A stretch of 64,000 nucleotides of DNA from positions 2,108,001-2,172,000 of the forward strand of contig NZ_CP097636.1 of assembly GCF_023573145.1 (NCBI RefSeq), written 5' to 3'. This document shows positions 33,351-45,069 of the stretch, piece after piece. Positions within the stretch are counted from its first letter, which is position 1. Each line of letters starts with the position of its first letter. The position numbers were made by a program, and so were the translations under genes. Below the pieces are notes generated by a model. That model ran no database searches, was not told where the DNA came from, and was given only the letters and a program-made list of their open reading frames with translations. Source of the DNA: Aquincola tertiaricarbonis. Lineage in GTDB: Bacteria; Pseudomonadota; Gammaproteobacteria; Burkholderiales; Burkholderiaceae_C.

Positions 33351-34449
33351 GCCGCAGCAGGTGGTGGAGTTCGTCGAAACGGCCGGTGACGGCCGCCATG
33401 CGGGCGGGCGCGTCCAGCCAGGCCAGCACGTCGGCGGCCAGTGTGGCTGGTTGCGCAGCTTCCTGGATGCGCTCAGGCACCACGAAGTCGCGGCACAGGA
33501 TGTTGGGCAGGCCCACCCAGGGCTGGTAGGCCATGCGCTTCATCAGCTGCCAGGTCAGGCCGTTCATGCGGTAGGCGATGACCATGGGCCGCTTGAACAG
33601 GGCCGCCTCCAGCGTGGCGGTGCCGCTGGCGATCAGCGTCACGTCGCAGGCGGCCAGCGCCTCGTGCGAGCGGCCGTCCAGCAGCGTCAGCGGCGCGTCG
33701 GGCGCATGCTGGCGCAGCAGCGGCTCCACCAGTTCGCGCAGGCCCGGCACCACCGGCAGCACGAAGCGCAGGTCGGGCCGCTGGCGGGCCAGCAGCGCCA
33801 CCGTCTGCAGGAACACCGGCGCGATCATCGCGATCTCGGAGCGGCGACTGCCCGGCAGCACGGCCACCACCGGCGCCTGCTCAGGCAGGCCCAGCGCGGC
33901 GCGCGCCGCGGCCCTGGGCGCCTGCAGCGGGATGGCATCGGCCAGCGGATGGCCCACGTAGGTGGCGGCGATGCCGTGGCTGCGCAGCAGCTCGGGCTCG
34001 AACGGGAACAGGCACAGCACATGGTCGGTGCTGGCCGCGATCTTCTTGACGCGGTTGCCGCGCCAGGCCCAGATGGACGGGCACACGAAGTGGATGGCCT
34101 TGATGCCGGCCGCCTTCAGCCGCGCTTCCAGGCCGAGGTTGAAGTCGGGCGCATCGACGCCGATGAAGGCATCGGGCCGCTGCTGCAGCAGCCGCTCGGC
34201 CAGCTGCGCACGGATGCGCGAGATGCCGCGGTAGTGGCGCAGCACTTCCACATAGCCGCGCACCGCCAGCTTGTCATGCGGCCACCAGGCCTCGAAGCCC
34301 TGGGCCGCCATGCGCGGGCCGCCGATGCCGGCCGCCTGCATGTTTGGCCAGCAGACCTTCATGCCGCCCATCAGCAAACCGGCCAGCAGGTCGCCGGACG
34401 TTTCGCCCGCCACCATGCCGAACCGCGGTGCCTGCGCCGCGGTGCCCAC
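33295..34449 (-). CDS. lpxB: Lipid A disaccharide synthase
   Basis: LpxB, 384 residues, a GT19 glycosyltransferase that joins UDP-diacylglucosamine and lipid X to form the lipid A disaccharide. Signature [19 protein letters not shown] is at the N-terminus. [15 protein letters not shown] and LPGSRRSEI follow. It lies 2 bp after lpxA. Confidence 0.96.
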   Translation of the reverse strand: MGTAAQAPRFGMVAGETSGDLLAGLLMGGMKVCWPNMQAAGIGGPRMAAQGFEAWWPHDKLAVRGYVEVLRHYRGISRIRAQLAERLLQQRPDAFIGVDAPDFNLGLEARLKAAGIKAIHFVCPSIWAWRGNRVKKIAASTDHVLCLFPFEPELLRSHGIAATYVGHPLADAIPLQAPRAAARAALGLPEQAPVVAVLPGSRRSEIAMIAPVFLQTVALLARQRPDLRFVLPVVPGLRELVEPLLRQHAPDAPLTLLDGRSHEALAACDVTLIASGTATLEAALFKRPMVIAYRMNGLTWQLMKRMAYQPWVGLPNILCRDFVVPERIQEAAQPATLAADVLAWLDAPARMAAVTGRFDELHHLLRRDTGRTATDAIAQILDQS

Positions 34450-34451
34450 GG

Positions 34452-35240
34452 TCAGCGCGCGATGCCGCGGGTGGCGGCCTGCAGGAAGTCGAGCATCATC
34501 GCCACGTCGGCCGCCGCTTCGGGCACGCTGGTGGCCAGACCGGCGATCTCGGCACGCGCCTCGTCCAGCGTCTGGCCCTTGCGGTACAGCGCCTTGTGCA
34601 TCTGCTTGATGGCGTTGACGCGCTCGCTGCTGAAGCCGCGGCGCTTCAGGCCCACGGCATTGAAGCCGCGCACCGCCAGCGGATTGCCGTCCACCAGCAT
34701 GTAGGGCGGCACGTCCTGCGTCACCGCGCTGGCAAAGCCCAGCATGGTGTACGAGCCGATCTTGACGAACTGGTGCACGCCCGTGAGCCCGCCCACGGTG
34801 ACGCAGTTGCCCACGTGCACATGGCCGGCGAAGGTGGCGTTGTTGGCCAGCGTGTTGTCGTCGCCGATCTGGCAGTCGTGGGCGATGTGCACATAGGCCA
34901 TCACCCAGTTGTCGTTGCCGATGCGGGTGACGCCCGCGTCTTGCGCCGAACCGGTGTTGAAGGTGCAGAACTCGCGGATCGTGTTGCGGTCGCCGATGTG
35001 CAGCTCGGTCGGCTCGCCCGCGTACTTCTTGTCCTGCGGCATCGCACCCAGCGACGCGAACTGGAAGATGCGGTTGTCGCGGCCGATGGTGGTGTGGCCC
35101 TCGATCACCGCATGCGGACCCACGGTGGTGCCGGCGGCGATGCGCACATGCGGCCCGATGACCGCGTATGGCCCCACGCTGACCGAAGGATCCAGCTCGG
35201 CCTTCGGATCGACGATGGCGGTGGCGTGGATCGTGGTCAT
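34452..35240 (-). CDS. lpxA: UDP-N-acetylglucosamine O-acyltransferase
   Basis: LpxA, 262 residues, first committed enzyme of lipid A synthesis. Left-handed beta-helix hexapeptide repeats ([19 protein letters not shown] and similar) fill the first two thirds. The catalytic His is in [13 protein letters not shown]. The start overlaps fabZ by 4 bp; the much longer open frame upstream runs through fabZ and is not real. Confidence 0.97.
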   Translation of the reverse strand: MTTIHATAIVDPKAELDPSVSVGPYAVIGPHVRIAAGTTVGPHAVIEGHTTIGRDNRIFQFASLGAMPQDKKYAGEPTELHIGDRNTIREFCTFNTGSAQDAGVTRIGNDNWVMAYVHIAHDCQIGDDNTLANNATFAGHVHVGNCVTVGGLTGVHQFVKIGSYTMLGFASAVTQDVPPYMLVDGNPLAVRGFNAVGLKRRGFSSERVNAIKQMHKALYRKGQTLDEARAEIAGLATSVPEAAADVAMMLDFLQAATRGIAR

Positions 35241-35683
35241 GCCACCTTGCGCATGGTGCACATCAGCTCGGCCTCGACGGCGGTCTCGCCGTCGACGCTG
35301 GCGCGTGCCTTGTACTTGTAGATGCCGGCCTTGGCGCGCTCGATGCTGGCCTCCAGCGTCAGCTGGTCGCCGGGCTCGACCACGCGCTTGAAGCGCGCGC
35401 CGTCGATGCCGACGAAGTAGACCACCATGTCGTCGTCCAGCTCGGCGCCCATCGATTCGAAGCTCAGCAGCGCAGCGGCCTGCGCCAGTGCCTCGAGCAT
35501 CAGCACGCCGGGCATCACCGGGCGGTTGGGAAAGTGGCCCTGGAAGAACGGCTCGTTGATGCTGACGTTCTTGATGGCGCGGATGCGCTTGCCCTTCTCG
35601 ATCTCCAGCACGCGGTCGACCAGCAGGATCGGGTAGCGGTGGGGCAGCTTCTTCAGGATCTGGTGGATGTCCATCGTCGTCAT
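35237..35683 (-). CDS. fabZ: 3-hydroxyacyl-ACP dehydratase
   Basis: FabZ, 148 residues, hot-dog fold. It dehydrates 3-hydroxyacyl-ACP in fatty-acid elongation, competing with LpxA/LpxD for the same acyl-ACP pool. Motifs: [15 protein letters not shown], catalytic His in [14 protein letters not shown] and Glu in LMLEALAQ. It overlaps both lpxA and lpxD by 4 bp. Confidence 0.97.
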   Translation of the reverse strand: MTTMDIHQILKKLPHRYPILLVDRVLEIEKGKRIRAIKNVSINEPFFQGHFPNRPVMPGVLMLEALAQAAALLSFESMGAELDDDMVVYFVGIDGARFKRVVEPGDQLTLEASIERAKAGIYKYKARASVDGETAVEAELMCTMRKVA

Positions 35684-36720
35684 ACGTTCTTCTTTTCAAG
35701 CGCCCGCACGCGGTCGCGCAAGGTGTGCAGGTGGCGCAGCGTGGCCGCGTTCTTTTCCCACGCGGCATTGTCATCGAAGGGAAACACGCCGCTGTACTGG
35801 CCCGGCTTCAGGATGGAGCGCGTGACCACGGTGGCGGCCGAGACGTGCACGCCGTCCGCCAGCTGCAGGTGGCCCAGGATGATGGCCCCGCCGCCTACGG
35901 TGCAGCCGGCGCCGATGCGGGCACTGCCGGCCACGCCGACGCAGCCCGCCATCGCGGTGTGGCGGCCCACGTGCACGTTGTGGCCGATCTGGATCAGGTT
36001 GTCGAGCTTGACGCCGTCTTCCAGCACCGTGTCGTCCAGCGCGCCACGGTCGATGCAGGTGTTGGCGCCGATCTCCACATCGTGGCCGATGCGCACCGCG
36101 CCCAGCTGCTCGATCTTCTCCCACCGGCCTTCGGTGGGCGCGAAGCCGAAACCGTCGGCGCCGATGACCACGCCACTGTGCAGGATGCAGCGGTCACCCA
36201 CCGAGCAGCCATCGCCCACCACCACGCGCGGCGCCAGGCGGGTCTGGCTGCCGATGCGCACGTCGCGGCCGATCACGGTTTGGGCGCCGATCACCGCGCC
36301 CTCGCCCACCACCGCGCCCGGGCCGATGCACGCCATCGGCCCGACATGGGCGCTGGCATGCACCTGCGCCGTGGCATCCACCACCGCGCTGGCGTGCACG
36401 CCGGCCGCTTCACGCGGGCGCGTGAGGCGCGCCCACAGCTGCGTGAGCCGCGCGAAGTACAGGTAGGGATCGGGCGTGACGATGACCGCACCCCCCGCCG
36501 GCCGCGCACGGGCCTCGTCGGCCTGGGCGGGCGCCACGATGACGCAGCCGGCCGCGGATTCGGCCAGCTGCGAGCGGTAGCGGGGGTTGGACAGGAAGCT
36601 CACCGTGGAAGCGGTGGCCCCTGACAGGGGGCCGATGCGGTCGAAGCGCATCGTGGGGTCGCCCGTCACGTCACCGCCGAGTTGGGCGGTGATGTCGGCC
36701 AGCGTGAGCGAGATCGTCAT
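35680..36720 (-). CDS. lpxD: UDP-3-O-(3-hydroxyacyl)glucosamine N-acyltransferase
   Basis: LpxD, 346 residues, third acyltransfer step of lipid A. An N-terminal uridine-binding domain ([28 protein letters not shown]) precedes hexapeptide repeats and a C-terminal helix. The active-site region is [21 protein letters not shown]. Confidence 0.97.
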   Translation of the reverse strand: MTISLTLADITAQLGGDVTGDPTMRFDRIGPLSGATASTVSFLSNPRYRSQLAESAAGCVIVAPAQADEARARPAGGAVIVTPDPYLYFARLTQLWARLTRPREAAGVHASAVVDATAQVHASAHVGPMACIGPGAVVGEGAVIGAQTVIGRDVRIGSQTRLAPRVVVGDGCSVGDRCILHSGVVIGADGFGFAPTEGRWEKIEQLGAVRIGHDVEIGANTCIDRGALDDTVLEDGVKLDNLIQIGHNVHVGRHTAMAGCVGVAGSARIGAGCTVGGGAIILGHLQLADGVHVSAATVVTRSILKPGQYSGVFPFDDNAAWEKNAATLRHLHTLRDRVRALEKKNV

Positions 36721-36748
36721 GCCAGCCAGCCCAGGCGCTGGCCGTGCA

Positions 36749-37264
36749 TCACTTGCTGGCGTTGAGCGCGTCGATCACCTTCTTGGTGATGTCGACACGC
36801 GGGCCGGCAAAGACCACTTCCTGCAGGATCAGGTCGTACTTCTCGTTGTCGAAGATCTGCTTGATGACCTTGTTGGCGCGCTCGACCACGGCCGCCAGCT
36901 CTTCGTTCTTGCGGTTGTTCAGGTCTTCCTGGAACTCGCGGCGCTTGCGCTGGAAGTCCCGGTCCTGCTCGGTCAGCTCGCGCTGGCGGCGGGTACGCTC
37001 GGATTCGCTCAGCGTCGGCGAGTCCTTTTCCAGCTTGTCGGCAGCGGCCTTGAGCTTGTTGGCCACGTCGGCCAGTTCCTTCTCGCGCTTGCCGAACTCG
37101 CCCTCCAGCTTGGCTTGGGCTGCCTTGGCCGGGTTGGCCTCGCGCAGCACGCGCTCGCTGTTGACGTAGCCGATCTTCAGCTCCTGGGCCTGTGCCACGG
37201 TGCACGTCGCCCACAGCGACGCGGTTGCCACCGCGGCGGCGAACGTCTTCCACTTGTTCATCAA
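36749..37264 (-). CDS. skp: Periplasmic OmpH/Skp-family chaperone
   Basis: A 171-residue secreted chaperone for outer-membrane proteins. The signal peptide ends near CTVAQAQE (residues 1-27). The body is a long charged helical hairpin (about 55-125) with [11 protein letters not shown] at its start and [22 protein letters not shown] at its end. It overlaps bamA by 4 bp. Confidence 0.94.
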   Translation of the reverse strand: MMNKWKTFAAAVATASLWATCTVAQAQELKIGYVNSERVLREANPAKAAQAKLEGEFGKREKELADVANKLKAAADKLEKDSPTLSESERTRRQRELTEQDRDFQRKRREFQEDLNNRKNEELAAVVERANKVIKQIFDNEKYDLILQEVVFAGPRVDITKKVIDALNASK

Positions 37265-39564
37265 AACGCTGTCCCGATCTGGAATTGGAATTTCTGGATT
37301 CTATCGTTGCGCTCCTTGCGGATCGGCGAGCCGAAGCTGAGCTTCAGCGGCCCCACCGGGGAGATCCACGACAGGCCGATACCCGCCGACACGCGCAGGC
37401 TGCTGGCATCGATCGATTCATGCTCGCCCCACACGTTGCCCGCGTCGGTGAAGCCGAAGATGCGCAGCGTCTTGTCGTTGCCGGCACCCGGCACCGGCAC
37501 GTACAGCTCGGCGTTCAGGTTGATGCGCCGGTTGCCGCCGATGTAGGTGCCGGTGACGTCGACCGGACCCAGCGAGCTCTGGTCGAACACGCGCACCGAA
37601 CCCAGGCCACCGCCGTAGAAGTTCTTGAAGATGGGGAACGGCCGGCCGCCCAGGCCCTTGCCCCAACCCACTTCACTGTTCAGGCCCAGCGTGAACTGGG
37701 TGCCCAGCGGGATGTACCGCTGGTACTGCGCATTGGCCCGTACGTAGCGCGCGTCGCCCAGCGTGGACAGCTCGACGTTGACCCGCTTGTAGCTGCCGTT
37801 GGTGGGCACCAGGGCGCTGTCGCGCTGGTCGCGCGCCCAGCCCAGCGTGAAGGGCACCGTCAGGCTGCGCTGGCCGAATTCCTCGCGGTACAGCAGGTAG
37901 CTGTTGGGCAGCGCGCCGGTGCCCTTGATGTTGGTGCTTTCCACACCCACACCGAAGAACACCGTGTCGTACTCGGAGAACGGCACGCCGAACCGGATGG
38001 ACGCGCCGGGGGTGGACAGCTCGTAGTCCACGCCCTGGCTGTTCAGCGGCTTGCTGGTGCGGTAGTACACGTCGAAGGCGCGCGAGATGCCGTCGACGGT
38101 GAAGTACGGGTCCACCGTGGAGAACACGATGTTGCGGTTGTACTTGCTGGTGTTGACTTCGATGCCCAGGTAGTTGCCCGAGCCGAAGACGTTTTCCTGC
38201 TTGATCGAGCCCGTCAGCGCCAGTTTGTCGGCGCTGGAGAAGCCGGCGCCCAGCATCAGGTTGCCGGTGGGCTTTTCCACCACGTTGATCGTCAGGTCCA
38301 CCTGGTCGGCAGTGCCTGCGACTTCGTTGGTCTCGATGTTGACTTCCTTGAAGTAGCCCAGGCGGTCGACACGGTCGCGCGAGAGCTTGATCTTCTGGCC
38401 GTCGTACCAGGCCGACTCGAACTGGCGGAACTCACGGCGCACCACTTCGTCCCGCGTGCGGGTGTTGCCGGCCACGTTGACGCGGCGCACGTACACGCGG
38501 CGCTGCGGCTCGGCATTGAGCACCACCACCACCTGGCCGCTGGCGCGGTCGATCTCGGGGCGCTGCTCGACGCGGGCGAAGGCATAACCGAAGAGGCCGA
38601 AACGCTCGGTGAACTGGCGCGTGGTCTGGGCCACGTCCTCGGCGCGGTAGGGCTCGCCGGGCTTGATGCGCACCAGGTCCTTGAACTCCTGGTCGCGGCC
38701 CAGGTAGTCGCCTTCCAGGCGCACCGCGGTGACGGTGTAGCGCTGGCCTTCGCGCACCGAGATCGTGATCGAGATGTCCTGCTTGTCCGGCGAGATGGTG
38801 ACCTGCGTGGACTCGACCGCGAACTCGAGGTAGCCGCGGTTGGTGTAGTAGGCGCGCAGGGTTTCCAGGTCGGCGTTGAGCTTGGTGCGCGAGTAGCGGT
38901 CGGCCTTGGTGTACCAGGTCAGCCAGCCGCCGGTGCTTTGCTCGAACAGGCCCAGCAGCGTGCTCTCGGAGAAGGCCTTGGCGCCGACGATGCGGATGTC
39001 CTTGATCTTGGCGGCCTCGCCTTCGGTCATCGTGAAGGTGACGTCGACGCGGTTGCGCTCCAGCGGGGTGATGGTGGTCACCACCTCGGCACCGTACAGG
39101 CTGCGCGTGAGGTACTGGCGCTTGATCTCCTGCTCGGCGCGGTCGACCACGGCGCGGTCGAAGGGCAGGCCTTCACCGATGCCGGCGTCCTTCAGCGACT
39201 TGGTCAGGGTGTCCTTGTCGAACTCCTTCAGGCCGATGAAGTTCACCGACGAGATGACCGCACGCTCTTCGGCGATGACGACCAGCACGTCGCCTTCCAC
39301 CTCCATGCGCACGTCCTTGAACAAGCCGGTGGCGAACAGCGCACGCAGGCCGGCGGCGCCCTTTTCGTCGTTGTAGGTATCGCCGATGCGGAAGGGCAGC
39401 GCCGCGAACACCGTGCCGGGGTCGGTACGTTGAAGCCCTTCGATGCGGATGTCCTTCAGCGTGAAGGGTTCGACGGCCAGTGCCGGCAGTGCCGCCAGGC
39501 CGCACACCACGGCCACGCAAGCGGCCACCGGCCGCAGCGGGCTCGGGCAAAAGAATGAATGCAT
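37261..39564 (-). CDS. bamA: Outer-membrane protein assembly factor BamA
   Basis: Essential BAM-complex core, 767 residues. The signal peptide ends around ALPALAVEP. Five POTRA domains lie at about 28-430 (IKDIRIEGLQRT opens the first). The 16-strand Omp85 barrel follows and ends in the OMP signature with a final Phe (FQFQIGTAF). The lid-lock motif region is GGLGSVRVFDQSSLGP. Its BAM partner bamB lies near 61.1-62.3 kb in the same window. Confidence 0.98.
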   Translation of the reverse strand: MHSFFCPSPLRPVAACVAVVCGLAALPALAVEPFTLKDIRIEGLQRTDPGTVFAALPFRIGDTYNDEKGAAGLRALFATGLFKDVRMEVEGDVLVVIAEERAVISSVNFIGLKEFDKDTLTKSLKDAGIGEGLPFDRAVVDRAEQEIKRQYLTRSLYGAEVVTTITPLERNRVDVTFTMTEGEAAKIKDIRIVGAKAFSESTLLGLFEQSTGGWLTWYTKADRYSRTKLNADLETLRAYYTNRGYLEFAVESTQVTISPDKQDISITISVREGQRYTVTAVRLEGDYLGRDQEFKDLVRIKPGEPYRAEDVAQTTRQFTERFGLFGYAFARVEQRPEIDRASGQVVVVLNAEPQRRVYVRRVNVAGNTRTRDEVVRREFRQFESAWYDGQKIKLSRDRVDRLGYFKEVNIETNEVAGTADQVDLTINVVEKPTGNLMLGAGFSSADKLALTGSIKQENVFGSGNYLGIEVNTSKYNRNIVFSTVDPYFTVDGISRAFDVYYRTSKPLNSQGVDYELSTPGASIRFGVPFSEYDTVFFGVGVESTNIKGTGALPNSYLLYREEFGQRSLTVPFTLGWARDQRDSALVPTNGSYKRVNVELSTLGDARYVRANAQYQRYIPLGTQFTLGLNSEVGWGKGLGGRPFPIFKNFYGGGLGSVRVFDQSSLGPVDVTGTYIGGNRRINLNAELYVPVPGAGNDKTLRIFGFTDAGNVWGEHESIDASSLRVSAGIGLSWISPVGPLKLSFGSPIRKERNDRIQKFQFQIGTAF

Positions 39565-39574
39565 CGGGAGAACG

Positions 39575-40942
39575 TCAGTGCAGGCCCAGCAGGCGGGCCA
39601 CGTCGTTGGAAAGGGCGAGGGACATCAGCAGCAGCATGATGAAGGCACCGCCACGCTGCAGCCATTTGAGCCACAGCTCGGAGACCGGCCGGCCGGTCAC
39701 ACCCTCGAAAAGATAATACATGAGGTGCCCGCCATCGAGCATCGGCAGCGGCAGCAGGTTCAGCACGCCCAGGCTCACGCTCACCAGCGCGAGGAAACCC
39801 AGGTACTCCGGCAGGCCGCGTTGCACCGACTGCCCCGCCTGGTCGGCGATGGTGAGCGGGCCCGACAGGTTCTTCAGCGAGGCCTCGCCCACCAGCATGC
39901 GGCCCATCATCTTGAGTGTGAGCACCGAGACGTCCCAGGTGCGCTCGGCGCCGTTGACCAGGCCTTCGATCGGGCCCCGGCGCACGTTCACCATCTCGTA
40001 GGGACGGCCGATGTAGGCATCAACACGGCCAATGGCCTGGCGGCCTTCGGAGGTGACCCGGGGCTCCACGTTCAACTCGACCATGCGGCCCTGACGCTCC
40101 ACCACCCAGGTCTGCGGCACGCCGGCGCCGTCCTGCACCGATGCACGGATGCGCTCGCGCAGCGCCTGCGCGTCGCCCACCGGCTCGCCATCCACCCGCA
40201 GCACCCGGTCGCCTTCCTGCAGGCCGGCACGCGCGGCGGGACCACCGGGCCGCACCTCGCCCAGCACCGGCTCGCTGTAAGGCGCCCCGATGCCGATCTG
40301 GCGCATCAGCGCCGCGTCCATTTCCTGGCCCGCCACCCGGTCGAGTTCGAGCACCACGCTGCGGCTGCGGTGGCCGCCGGGCTCGCTGACCATCAGGTGC
40401 AGGCGCTCGCCACGCAGCACCGATTGGGTGATGCGCCAGCGCACGTCGGTCAGCGAGGCGACGTCCTCCCAGGCCTCGCCGTCCTCGGAAACCGCGGTGA
40501 CCTCGTCGCCGGCACGCAGGCCGGCGCGCTCGGCCAGGCTGCCAGCCACCGGCGCCGACAGCAGCGCCCGCGGCTCGTTGATGCCGATCCATTGCGCGGC
40601 GGCATACAGCGCCACCGCCAGCAGCAGGTTGGCCGCCGGGCCCGCAGCCACGATGGCGGCGCGCTTGCGCAGCGGCTGCCGGTTGAAGGCCTGGCTGCGC
40701 TCCTGCGGCGCCACCGGGCCTTCGCTTTCATCCAGCATGCGCACATAACCGCCCAGCGGCAATGCGCTGATGACGAACTCGGTGCTGTCGGGCGTGGCCT
40801 GGCGGCGCCACAGCACGCGGCCGAAGCCCACCGAAAAGCGCAGCACCTTGACGCCGCAGGCCCGCGCCACGCGGTAGTGGCCGTACTCGTGGATGACGAT
40901 CAGCACCCCGAGGGTGAGCAGGAAAGCCAGAACGGTGATCAT
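39575..40942 (-). CDS. rseP: Site-2 membrane protease RseP
   Basis: Zinc intramembrane protease, 455 residues, which cleaves anti-sigma factor RseA to free sigma-E and removes leftover signal peptides. HEYGH (H18, E19, H22) lies in TM1. The third ligand region is [19 protein letters not shown] domains in the middle include [16 protein letters not shown] and [16 protein letters not shown]. It overlaps dxr by 4 bp. Confidence 0.96.
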   Translation of the reverse strand: MITVLAFLLTLGVLIVIHEYGHYRVARACGVKVLRFSVGFGRVLWRRQATPDSTEFVISALPLGGYVRMLDESEGPVAPQERSQAFNRQPLRKRAAIVAAGPAANLLLAVALYAAAQWIGINEPRALLSAPVAGSLAERAGLRAGDEVTAVSEDGEAWEDVASLTDVRWRITQSVLRGERLHLMVSEPGGHRSRSVVLELDRVAGQEMDAALMRQIGIGAPYSEPVLGEVRPGGPAARAGLQEGDRVLRVDGEPVGDAQALRERIRASVQDGAGVPQTWVVERQGRMVELNVEPRVTSEGRQAIGRVDAYIGRPYEMVNVRRGPIEGLVNGAERTWDVSVLTLKMMGRMLVGEASLKNLSGPLTIADQAGQSVQRGLPEYLGFLALVSVSLGVLNLLPLPMLDGGHLMYYLFEGVTGRPVSELWLKWLQRGGAFIMLLLMSLALSNDVARLLGLH

Positions 40943-42129
40943 CGCGACAGGCTCTGAACCAGGCTGCGGGCATGGGCGCGTGCGGCAGCGTCCAGGGCCA
41001 GCAAGTCATCCAGCGCCGGCTCGGCCGGCAGCTGGGGCAGCACCGCCTCCACCGTGGCGGCGTTGATGCGTTGGATGTCGAGGTAGCCGGTGCGTTCCGC
41101 CAGGAAGGCCTCCACCGCCACTTCATTGGCCGCGTTGAGCACGGTGGTGCTGCCTTCGGGGCCGCGCAGCGCGTCCCAGGCCAGGTACAGGCACGGAAAG
41201 CGCTGGCGGTCGGCCGGCGCGAAGCTGAGCGCGGACAGCGTCAGGAAGTCGAGCTGCGCGGCGCCGGACTCGATGCGCTCGGGGAATGACAGGCCATAGG
41301 CGATGGGCACCCGCATGTCGGGCGTGCCCAGCTGCGCCAGCACCGAATGGTCGCGGCACACCACCATCGAATGGATGATGCTTTGCGGATGCACCACCAC
41401 ACGCACCTGCTCGGGCTGCAGGTCGAACAGCCAGCGCGCCTCGATCACCTCCAGCGCCTTGTTCATCATCGTGGCCGAATCCACCGAGATCTTGCGGCCC
41501 ATCACCCAGTTGGGATGCGCGCAGGCCTGGTCAGGCGTGATGTCGACCAGCGTGGCCGGGTCGCGGTCGCGGAACGGCCCGCCGGAGGCGGTGAGCACGA
41601 TGTGGTCGATGCGCTGGGCCCAGGTGCTGCGGTCTTCGGGCAGGCACTGGAAGATGGCCGAGTGCTCACTGTCGATCGGCAACAGCGTGGCACCGCCCTG
41701 CTGCACCGCGCGCATGAACAGCGCACCGCCCACCACCAGCGCCTCCTTGTTGGCCAGCAGCAGCCGCTTGCCGGCGCGCGCGGCGGCCAGGCAGGGCGGC
41801 AGGCCGGCGGCACCGACGATGGCCGCCATCACCGCGTCCACCTCGGGGTGGCTGGCCAGGTCGCACAGCGCCTGCGGGCCGGCCAGCACTTCGGTGGCCA
41901 CGCCTTCGGCGCGCAGCTTGTCGCGCAGGGCGGTGGCCAGGTCCTCGGTGGGCAGCGCCGCGTAGCGCGGCCGCCAGCGGGCGCACTGGGCGGCCAGCTC
42001 GTCCACCTTGGCATGGGCGGTGAGCGCGAACACCTCGAAACGGTCGGGGTGGCGGCCGACGACGTCCAGCGTGCTGGTGCCGACGGAGCCGGTGGAGCCG
42101 AGGATGGTGAGACGCTGGCGGGAAGTCAT
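40939..42129 (-). CDS. dxr: 1-deoxy-D-xylulose 5-phosphate reductoisomerase
   Basis: Dxr (IspC), 396 residues, makes MEP from DXP with NADPH in the non-mevalonate isoprenoid pathway. The Rossmann motif [15 protein letters not shown] is at the N-terminus. Catalytic-site sequences are [32 protein letters not shown] and [15 protein letters not shown]. The product feeds uppS nearby. Confidence 0.98.
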   Translation of the reverse strand: MTSRQRLTILGSTGSVGTSTLDVVGRHPDRFEVFALTAHAKVDELAAQCARWRPRYAALPTEDLATALRDKLRAEGVATEVLAGPQALCDLASHPEVDAVMAAIVGAAGLPPCLAAARAGKRLLLANKEALVVGGALFMRAVQQGGATLLPIDSEHSAIFQCLPEDRSTWAQRIDHIVLTASGGPFRDRDPATLVDITPDQACAHPNWVMGRKISVDSATMMNKALEVIEARWLFDLQPEQVRVVVHPQSIIHSMVVCRDHSVLAQLGTPDMRVPIAYGLSFPERIESGAAQLDFLTLSALSFAPADRQRFPCLYLAWDALRGPEGSTTVLNAANEVAVEAFLAERTGYLDIQRINAATVEAVLPQLPAEPALDDLLALDAAARAHARSLVQSLSR

Positions 42130-42142
42130 GGTCGGGAGAGGA

Positions 42143-42964
42143 TCAGAGCGTGGCCAGGGCCAGCGCGATGGGCAGCACCGGCAGCAGCGCGTCGATGCGG
42201 TCGAGCACGCCGCCGTGGCCGGGCAGCAGCTGGCTGCTGTCCTTGGCGCCGGCGGCCCGCTTGACCAGGGATTCGAACAGGTCGCCGGCCACGCTCATGG
42301 CGGCCAGCACCAGCAGCGACAGCACCGCCAGCGGCCAGCCCAGGCGGGCCGGCAGCAGGCTGTACAGGCTGAGCGAGGCCGGCGCGAAATGCGCGTCGGC
42401 CAGCGACCACAGCACCGCCAGCAGCAGCACGCCGGCCATGCCACCGTACACGCCTTCCCAGCTCTTGCCGGGGCTGATGGTGGGCGCCAGCTTGCGGCGG
42501 CCGAAGGCGCGGCCGGCAAAGTAGGCGGCGATGTCGGCCATCCACACCAGGCAGAAGACCGACAAAAGGAAATTGAGGCCCAGCGCCCTGCCCTGCGTCA
42601 TCGCCAGCCAGGCGGCGCAGAGCATCAGCACGCCCAGCACCCAGCGCAGCAGCGCCGGCGCCTGCGGCCAGCCGCCGGGGCCGGCCCGCAGCGCGAGCGC
42701 GGCGCCGACGATCCAGGCGATGGCCACCAGCGGCCACAAGGTGACCACCAGCCCCGCCCACCAGGCCGCAGCGCACAAGGCGGCCACCAGCGCGCCCAAC
42801 AGCACCGAGCCGGCGGTCAGCCCGTTGAGCCGCCCCCATTCCCAGCCGGCGGCGGCCACCATCACCAGCGTGAACAGCCCGAACGGCCAGGGGTTGGAGG
42901 CGAACAAGGCGGGCAACAGCACTGCAAGCAGCACCACGGCCGTGATCACGCGCTGCTTGAGCAT
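42143..42964 (-). CDS. cdsA: Phosphatidate cytidylyltransferase
   Basis: CdsA, 273 residues, an integral membrane enzyme with about eight hydrophobic segments. It makes CDP-diacylglycerol for all phospholipids. The C-terminal CDS signature spans [18 protein letters not shown] and [25 protein letters not shown] lies upstream of it. Confidence 0.96.
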   Translation of the reverse strand: MLKQRVITAVVLLAVLLPALFASNPWPFGLFTLVMVAAAGWEWGRLNGLTAGSVLLGALVAALCAAAWWAGLVVTLWPLVAIAWIVGAALALRAGPGGWPQAPALLRWVLGVLMLCAAWLAMTQGRALGLNFLLSVFCLVWMADIAAYFAGRAFGRRKLAPTISPGKSWEGVYGGMAGVLLLAVLWSLADAHFAPASLSLYSLLPARLGWPLAVLSLLVLAAMSVAGDLFESLVKRAAGAKDSSQLLPGHGGVLDRIDALLPVLPIALALATL

Positions 42965-42979
42965 GAGGCGACGGAGACT

Positions 42980-43714
42980 TCAGTTGCCGACGGCAAGCGA
43001 TGCGGCCGGAGTGGGCTTGACGCCACCGAAGCGGCGGTCGCGTTCGGCATAGGCGGCGATGGCGGCATCGAGTTCGGCTTCGCCGAAATCGGGCCAGAGG
43101 CAGTCGGAGAAGTGCAGCTCCGAGTAGGCGATCTGCCACAGCAGGAAGTTGCTGATGCGCACTTCGCCACCGGTGCGGATGAACAGGTCGGGGTCGGGCG
43201 CAAAGCCCATCGCCATGTACTGGCCGAGCTTGCGTTCGTCCAGCGCATCGGCCGGCACGCCATCGCGGATGGCCTGCTGCGCCGCCTGCACCACGTCCCA
43301 ACGGCCACCGTAGTTGAAGGCCACGATGAGCGTGATGCGGGTGTTGTGCGCGGTGGTCGACTCCACCTGTTCCCAGGCCTGGCGCACCTTGTCGGAGACG
43401 GCCGAACGGTCGCCCACGATGCGGATGCGCACGCCCTCGCCGGCCAGCTTGGCCAGGTACTTGGATACCGCCACCAGCACCAGGCCCATCAGGCCCGACA
43501 CCTCTTCGGTGGGGCGCTTCCAGTTCTCGGTGGAGAAGGCGAAGACGGTCAGGTACTCCACGCCGCGGTCGGCGCAGGCCTGCACCGTGCGCACCAGCGC
43601 ATCGACCCCCTGCTTGTGGCCGAAGAAGCGCGGCATGAAGCGCTTCTTGGCCCATCGGCCATTGCCATCCATCACGATGGCGACGTGGCGCGGAACAGTG
43701 GCGCTCACGCTCAA
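42980..43714 (-). CDS. uppS: Undecaprenyl diphosphate synthase
   Basis: Cis-prenyltransferase, 244 residues, makes C55-PP, the carrier for peptidoglycan and O-antigen. The catalytic Asp is D16 in [33 protein letters not shown] and the C-terminal [19 protein letters not shown] and YSELHFSD motifs are all present. Confidence 0.98.
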   Translation of the reverse strand: MSVSATVPRHVAIVMDGNGRWAKKRFMPRFFGHKQGVDALVRTVQACADRGVEYLTVFAFSTENWKRPTEEVSGLMGLVLVAVSKYLAKLAGEGVRIRIVGDRSAVSDKVRQAWEQVESTTAHNTRITLIVAFNYGGRWDVVQAAQQAIRDGVPADALDERKLGQYMAMGFAPDPDLFIRTGGEVRISNFLLWQIAYSELHFSDCLWPDFGEAELDAAIAAYAERDRRFGGVKPTPAASLAVGN

Positions 43715-44271
43715 ACCGCCAGGATCTCGGCTTCCTTGGCCTGGGTCAGGCGGTCGATCTCGGCGATCGTGCGGTCGGTCAGCTTCTGCACGTCGTCCTG
43801 CGCGCGGCGTTCATCGTCTTCGCTGATCGCCTTGTCCTTGACCAGCTTCTTCAGCTGGTCGTTGGCATCGCGGCGCAGGTTGCGCACGGCCACCTTGGCG
43901 TCTTCGCTGGCGTGGCGCACGACCTTGGTCAGGTCCTTGCGGCGCTCTTCGGTCAGCGGCGGCATCGGCACGCGGATCAGGTCGCCCTGCGACGCCGGGT
44001 TCAGGCCCAGGTCGCTTTCACGGATGGCCTTCTCGATCTTCGGGCCCATGCCCTTTTCCCAGGGCTGGACGCTGATGGTGCGCGCATCGATCAGGGTGAC
44101 GTTGGCCACCTGGCTGATGGGCACCAGCGAGCCGTAATACTCCACCTGCACCTGGTCCAGGATGCCGGGGTGGGCACGGCCGGTGCGGATTTTCTGCACT
44201 TCGGCCTTGTAGGCTTCGACGGACTTGGCCATCTTGCCTTCGGTGGTCTTCTTGATGTCAGCAACGGTCAT
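43711..44271 (-). CDS. frr: Ribosome recycling factor
   Basis: RRF, 186 residues, the standard length. It splits post-termination ribosomes with EF-G. Motifs: [40 protein letters not shown] and [15 protein letters not shown]. It overlaps uppS by 4 bp and follows pyrH by 9 bp. Confidence 0.98.
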   Translation of the reverse strand: MTVADIKKTTEGKMAKSVEAYKAEVQKIRTGRAHPGILDQVQVEYYGSLVPISQVANVTLIDARTISVQPWEKGMGPKIEKAIRESDLGLNPASQGDLIRVPMPPLTEERRKDLTKVVRHASEDAKVAVRNLRRDANDQLKKLVKDKAISEDDERRAQDDVQKLTDRTIAEIDRLTQAKEAEILAV

Positions 44272-44280
44272 GACGGTTCC

Positions 44281-44991
44281 TCAGACGTGCACCAGGGTGC
44301 CCTCGTCCTCGCCGAGCACGACTCGCTTGAGCGCACCGCTCTTGAAGATGGAGAACACCTTGATCGGCAGCTTCTGGTCGCGGCACAGCGCGAAGGCGGT
44401 GGCGTCCATCACCTGCAGGTTCTTGGTAATCGCTTCGTCGAACGAAATGTTGGTGTAGCGCGTGGCGGCCGGGTCCTTCTTGGGGTCGGCGGTGTACACG
44501 CCGTCCACCTTGGTGGCCTTCAGCACGATCTCGGCGCCGATCTCGGCACCGCGCAGCGCGGCCGCGGTGTCGGTGGTGAAGAAGGGGTTGCCGGTGCCGG
44601 CGGCAAACACGACGACCTTGCCCTCTTCCAGGTACTGCAGCGCCTTCGGGCGCACATAAGGCTCGACCACCTGGTCGATCGCGATGGCGGACATGACGCG
44701 GGCCGTCATGCCTTCCTGGCGCATGGTGTCGGCCAGGGCCAGCGAGTTCATCACCGTGGCCAGCATGCCCATGTAGTCGGCGGTCGCGCGGTCCATGCCC
44801 ACCGAGCCGCCGGCCACGCCGCGGAAGATGTTGCCGCCGCCGATCACCACCGCCACCTCGCAGCCGAGTTGGGTGACCTCGTGCACCTCGCGCACCATGC
44901 GGACCATGGTGGCGCGGTTGATGCCGAACTGGTCGTCGCCCATCAGGGCTTCGCCGGAGAGTTTGATCAGGATGCGCTTGTACGCCGGCAT
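44281..44991 (-). CDS. pyrH: Uridylate kinase
   Basis: UMP kinase, 236 residues, amino-acid-kinase fold. It phosphorylates UMP with ATP and is controlled by GTP and UTP in the family. Motifs: [44 protein letters not shown] and [20 protein letters not shown]. Confidence 0.98.
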   Translation of the reverse strand: MPAYKRILIKLSGEALMGDDQFGINRATMVRMVREVHEVTQLGCEVAVVIGGGNIFRGVAGGSVGMDRATADYMGMLATVMNSLALADTMRQEGMTARVMSAIAIDQVVEPYVRPKALQYLEEGKVVVFAAGTGNPFFTTDTAAALRGAEIGAEIVLKATKVDGVYTADPKKDPAATRYTNISFDEAITKNLQVMDATAFALCRDQKLPIKVFSIFKSGALKRVVLGEDEGTLVHV

Positions 44992-45031
44992 TCGGCTCCC
45001 CCGTGAGCGATGTTCAACTTGTTCTTAGTTT

Positions 45032-45055
45032 AAGGGGCCGCGTTGGCGGCCCCTT
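45032..45055 (-). terminator. Stem-loop between tsf and pyrH
   Basis: Inverted repeat AAGGGGCCGC / GCGGCCCCTT with a 4-base loop, in the 78-bp gap after tsf. On the minus strand only two T residues follow the stem, so it is likely a partial terminator or processing site rather than a full stop. Confidence 0.6.
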
Positions 45056-45069
45056 TGCTTTGCAGTCGG